Shown: positions 47,048 to 47,453 of the stretch, in pieces
Numbering within the stretch: the first letter of the stretch is position 1
Layout of the letters: every line of letters begins with the position of its first letter
Assembly (NCBI RefSeq): GCF_938045465.1
Contig: NZ_CALIBF010000034.1
Coordinates: forward strand, 1-47,453
Reading direction: 5' to 3'
From: an uncultured Campylobacter sp.
GTDB taxonomy: Bacteria; Campylobacterota; Campylobacteria; Campylobacterales; Campylobacteraceae
Length of the DNA stretch: 47,453 bases
Made by a program: the position numbers and the translations under genes
The notes under the pieces: model-generated
Told to the model about the DNA's origin: nothing
The model's input: only the letters and a program-made list of their open reading frames with translations
The model's database searches: none

Positions 47048-47453
47048 ATGACACTTTTTGAGAATATTAAGGCATTAAGAGTTGAAAAAGATTGGACACA
47101 AGGAGATTTAGCAAAATTTGCTGGCGTATCTATAGAGACGATAAAAAGGTATGAAAACGGTAAAACAAATCCGACAAATGATAACTTATCCAAAATAGCC
47201 AATGCGCTAGGTGTAGAAATAAAAAATTTATACGACGGTGCGTCTCCTAGTGTGTCTCTTAGCCAAAAAAATAATATGTCTCTTAGTGTCAAAAAAGTGT
47301 CTCCTAGTCTCTCCAACCTTAAAGAAACAGAAGCAGATCAAATTTCTCACGATCAAATTCTCATCCGCAAGCTTAGTTCAGCCGTAGGGGCAGGCGAGAG
47401 CGTCGATATAAACGGCATAGAGATCTACGACACCGATGTATTGGTACCTTTCT
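47048..47453 (+). CDS. CI-type repressor with S24 peptidase domain (5' part)
   Basis: The frame starts at ATG 47048 after AAAGGA and runs off the right edge (135 codons visible). Residues about 3-62 are a Cro/CI-type HTH (LFENIKALRVEKDWTQGDLA, FAGVSIETIKRYENGKTNPT). After a Ser/Lys-rich linker, AVGAGESVDINGIEIYDTDV is the start of an S24 (LexA/CI-like) autoprotease domain, in which AGAGE is close to the cleavage region. It would maintain lysogeny and be inactivated by RecA. Mu's own c repressor lacks an S24 domain. Confidence 0.85.
   Translation, partial: MTLFENIKALRVEKDWTQGDLAKFAGVSIETIKRYENGKTNPTNDNLSKIANALGVEIKNLYDGASPSVSLSQKNNMSLSVKKVSPSLSNLKETEADQISHDQILIRKLSSAVGAGESVDINGIEIYDTDVLVPF

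Noticed and set aside
16175..47453. Contractile tail (sheath) or P2/Mu baseplate genes
   Set aside because: No protein of sheath size or baseplate (gpJ/gpW-like) pattern is visible between capsid and endolysin; with G/GT chaperone and tube, a siphovirus tail fits better.
1..47453. CRISPR array, insertion sequences or rRNA
   Set aside because: No regularly spaced identical repeats with unique spacers, no IS-type transposase with terminal repeats and no rRNA segments were seen. The only transposase is the phage one.

Overview
The window appears to be a Campylobacter chromosome of the oral, moderate-GC type (C. gracilis / C. rectus / C. showae-like; species is inference). The support is a dnaA-dnaN-gyrB origin block, TTATTCAC-type DnaA boxes, AT-rich spacers and TATAAT promoters that mostly lack a -35. 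It has two parts: about 16 kb of host core genome (1-15978) and one end of a prophage of more than 31 kb (about 16.0-47.45 kb) that runs off the right edge.

Host part. On the + strand lie the 3' part of glmM, then lspA, a TM2-domain protein, hemJ and nhaA. Convergent to these, on the - strand, is a three-gene run: an isochorismatase/nicotinamidase-like hydrolase, a nitrilase-family amidase and ruvC. The origin region follows: DnaA boxes, dnaA, a 156-bp AT-rich spacer, dnaN and gyrB. Next come a degenerate GGDEF/EAL protein, queF, an HD-domain protein, the SRP RNA gene ffs (- strand, with its own promoter), an unknown gene and typA/bipA.

Prophage part. Read from its early end (right) to its late end (left), it contains: a CI/S24-type repressor (+, cut by the window); a divergent consensus promoter with a palindromic operator; a Ner-like protein, a DDE transposase (MuA-like) and a MuB-like ATPase; a chain of small early genes (including an NrdD-tail-like peptide, a sigma-region-4-like protein, DUF2303, a deoxyribosyltransferase-like protein, Gam, a PAPS-reductase-family protein, GemA and a zinc ribbon). 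A head module then runs the opposite way (+): small and large terminase, portal, gpF with a nuclease-like C-terminal domain, and gpG. The remaining late genes run leftward (-): protease, major capsid, tail tube, Rz/Rz1 spanins, holin-like proteins, tail chaperone with a -1 frameshift, tape measure, tail tip and endolysin. No tail sheath gene is seen, so this looks like a transposable siphovirus (B3/D3112-like architecture). At the far end, next to typA, sit a tyrosine recombinase and a small regulator, which a Mu-type phage does not need.

Most interesting points. (1) A small RNA gene on the - strand at 36846-36930 has a perfect sigma70 promoter (TTGACA, 17 bp, TATAAT). It keeps a tRNA acceptor stem, D-arm and T-arm but has no normal 7-nt anticodon loop. 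It abuts the gene for a virion protein carrying a PBECR-like (colicin E5/D/RelE-type) nuclease domain. (2) A DDE transposase/MuB system and a tyrosine integrase occur in one prophage block. (3) Long perfect palindromes built on a TTTAAA core recur between phage genes. (4) A programmed frameshift and a promoter-bearing moron lie in the tail operon. Several small translationally coupled genes were also found by reading the strands directly.
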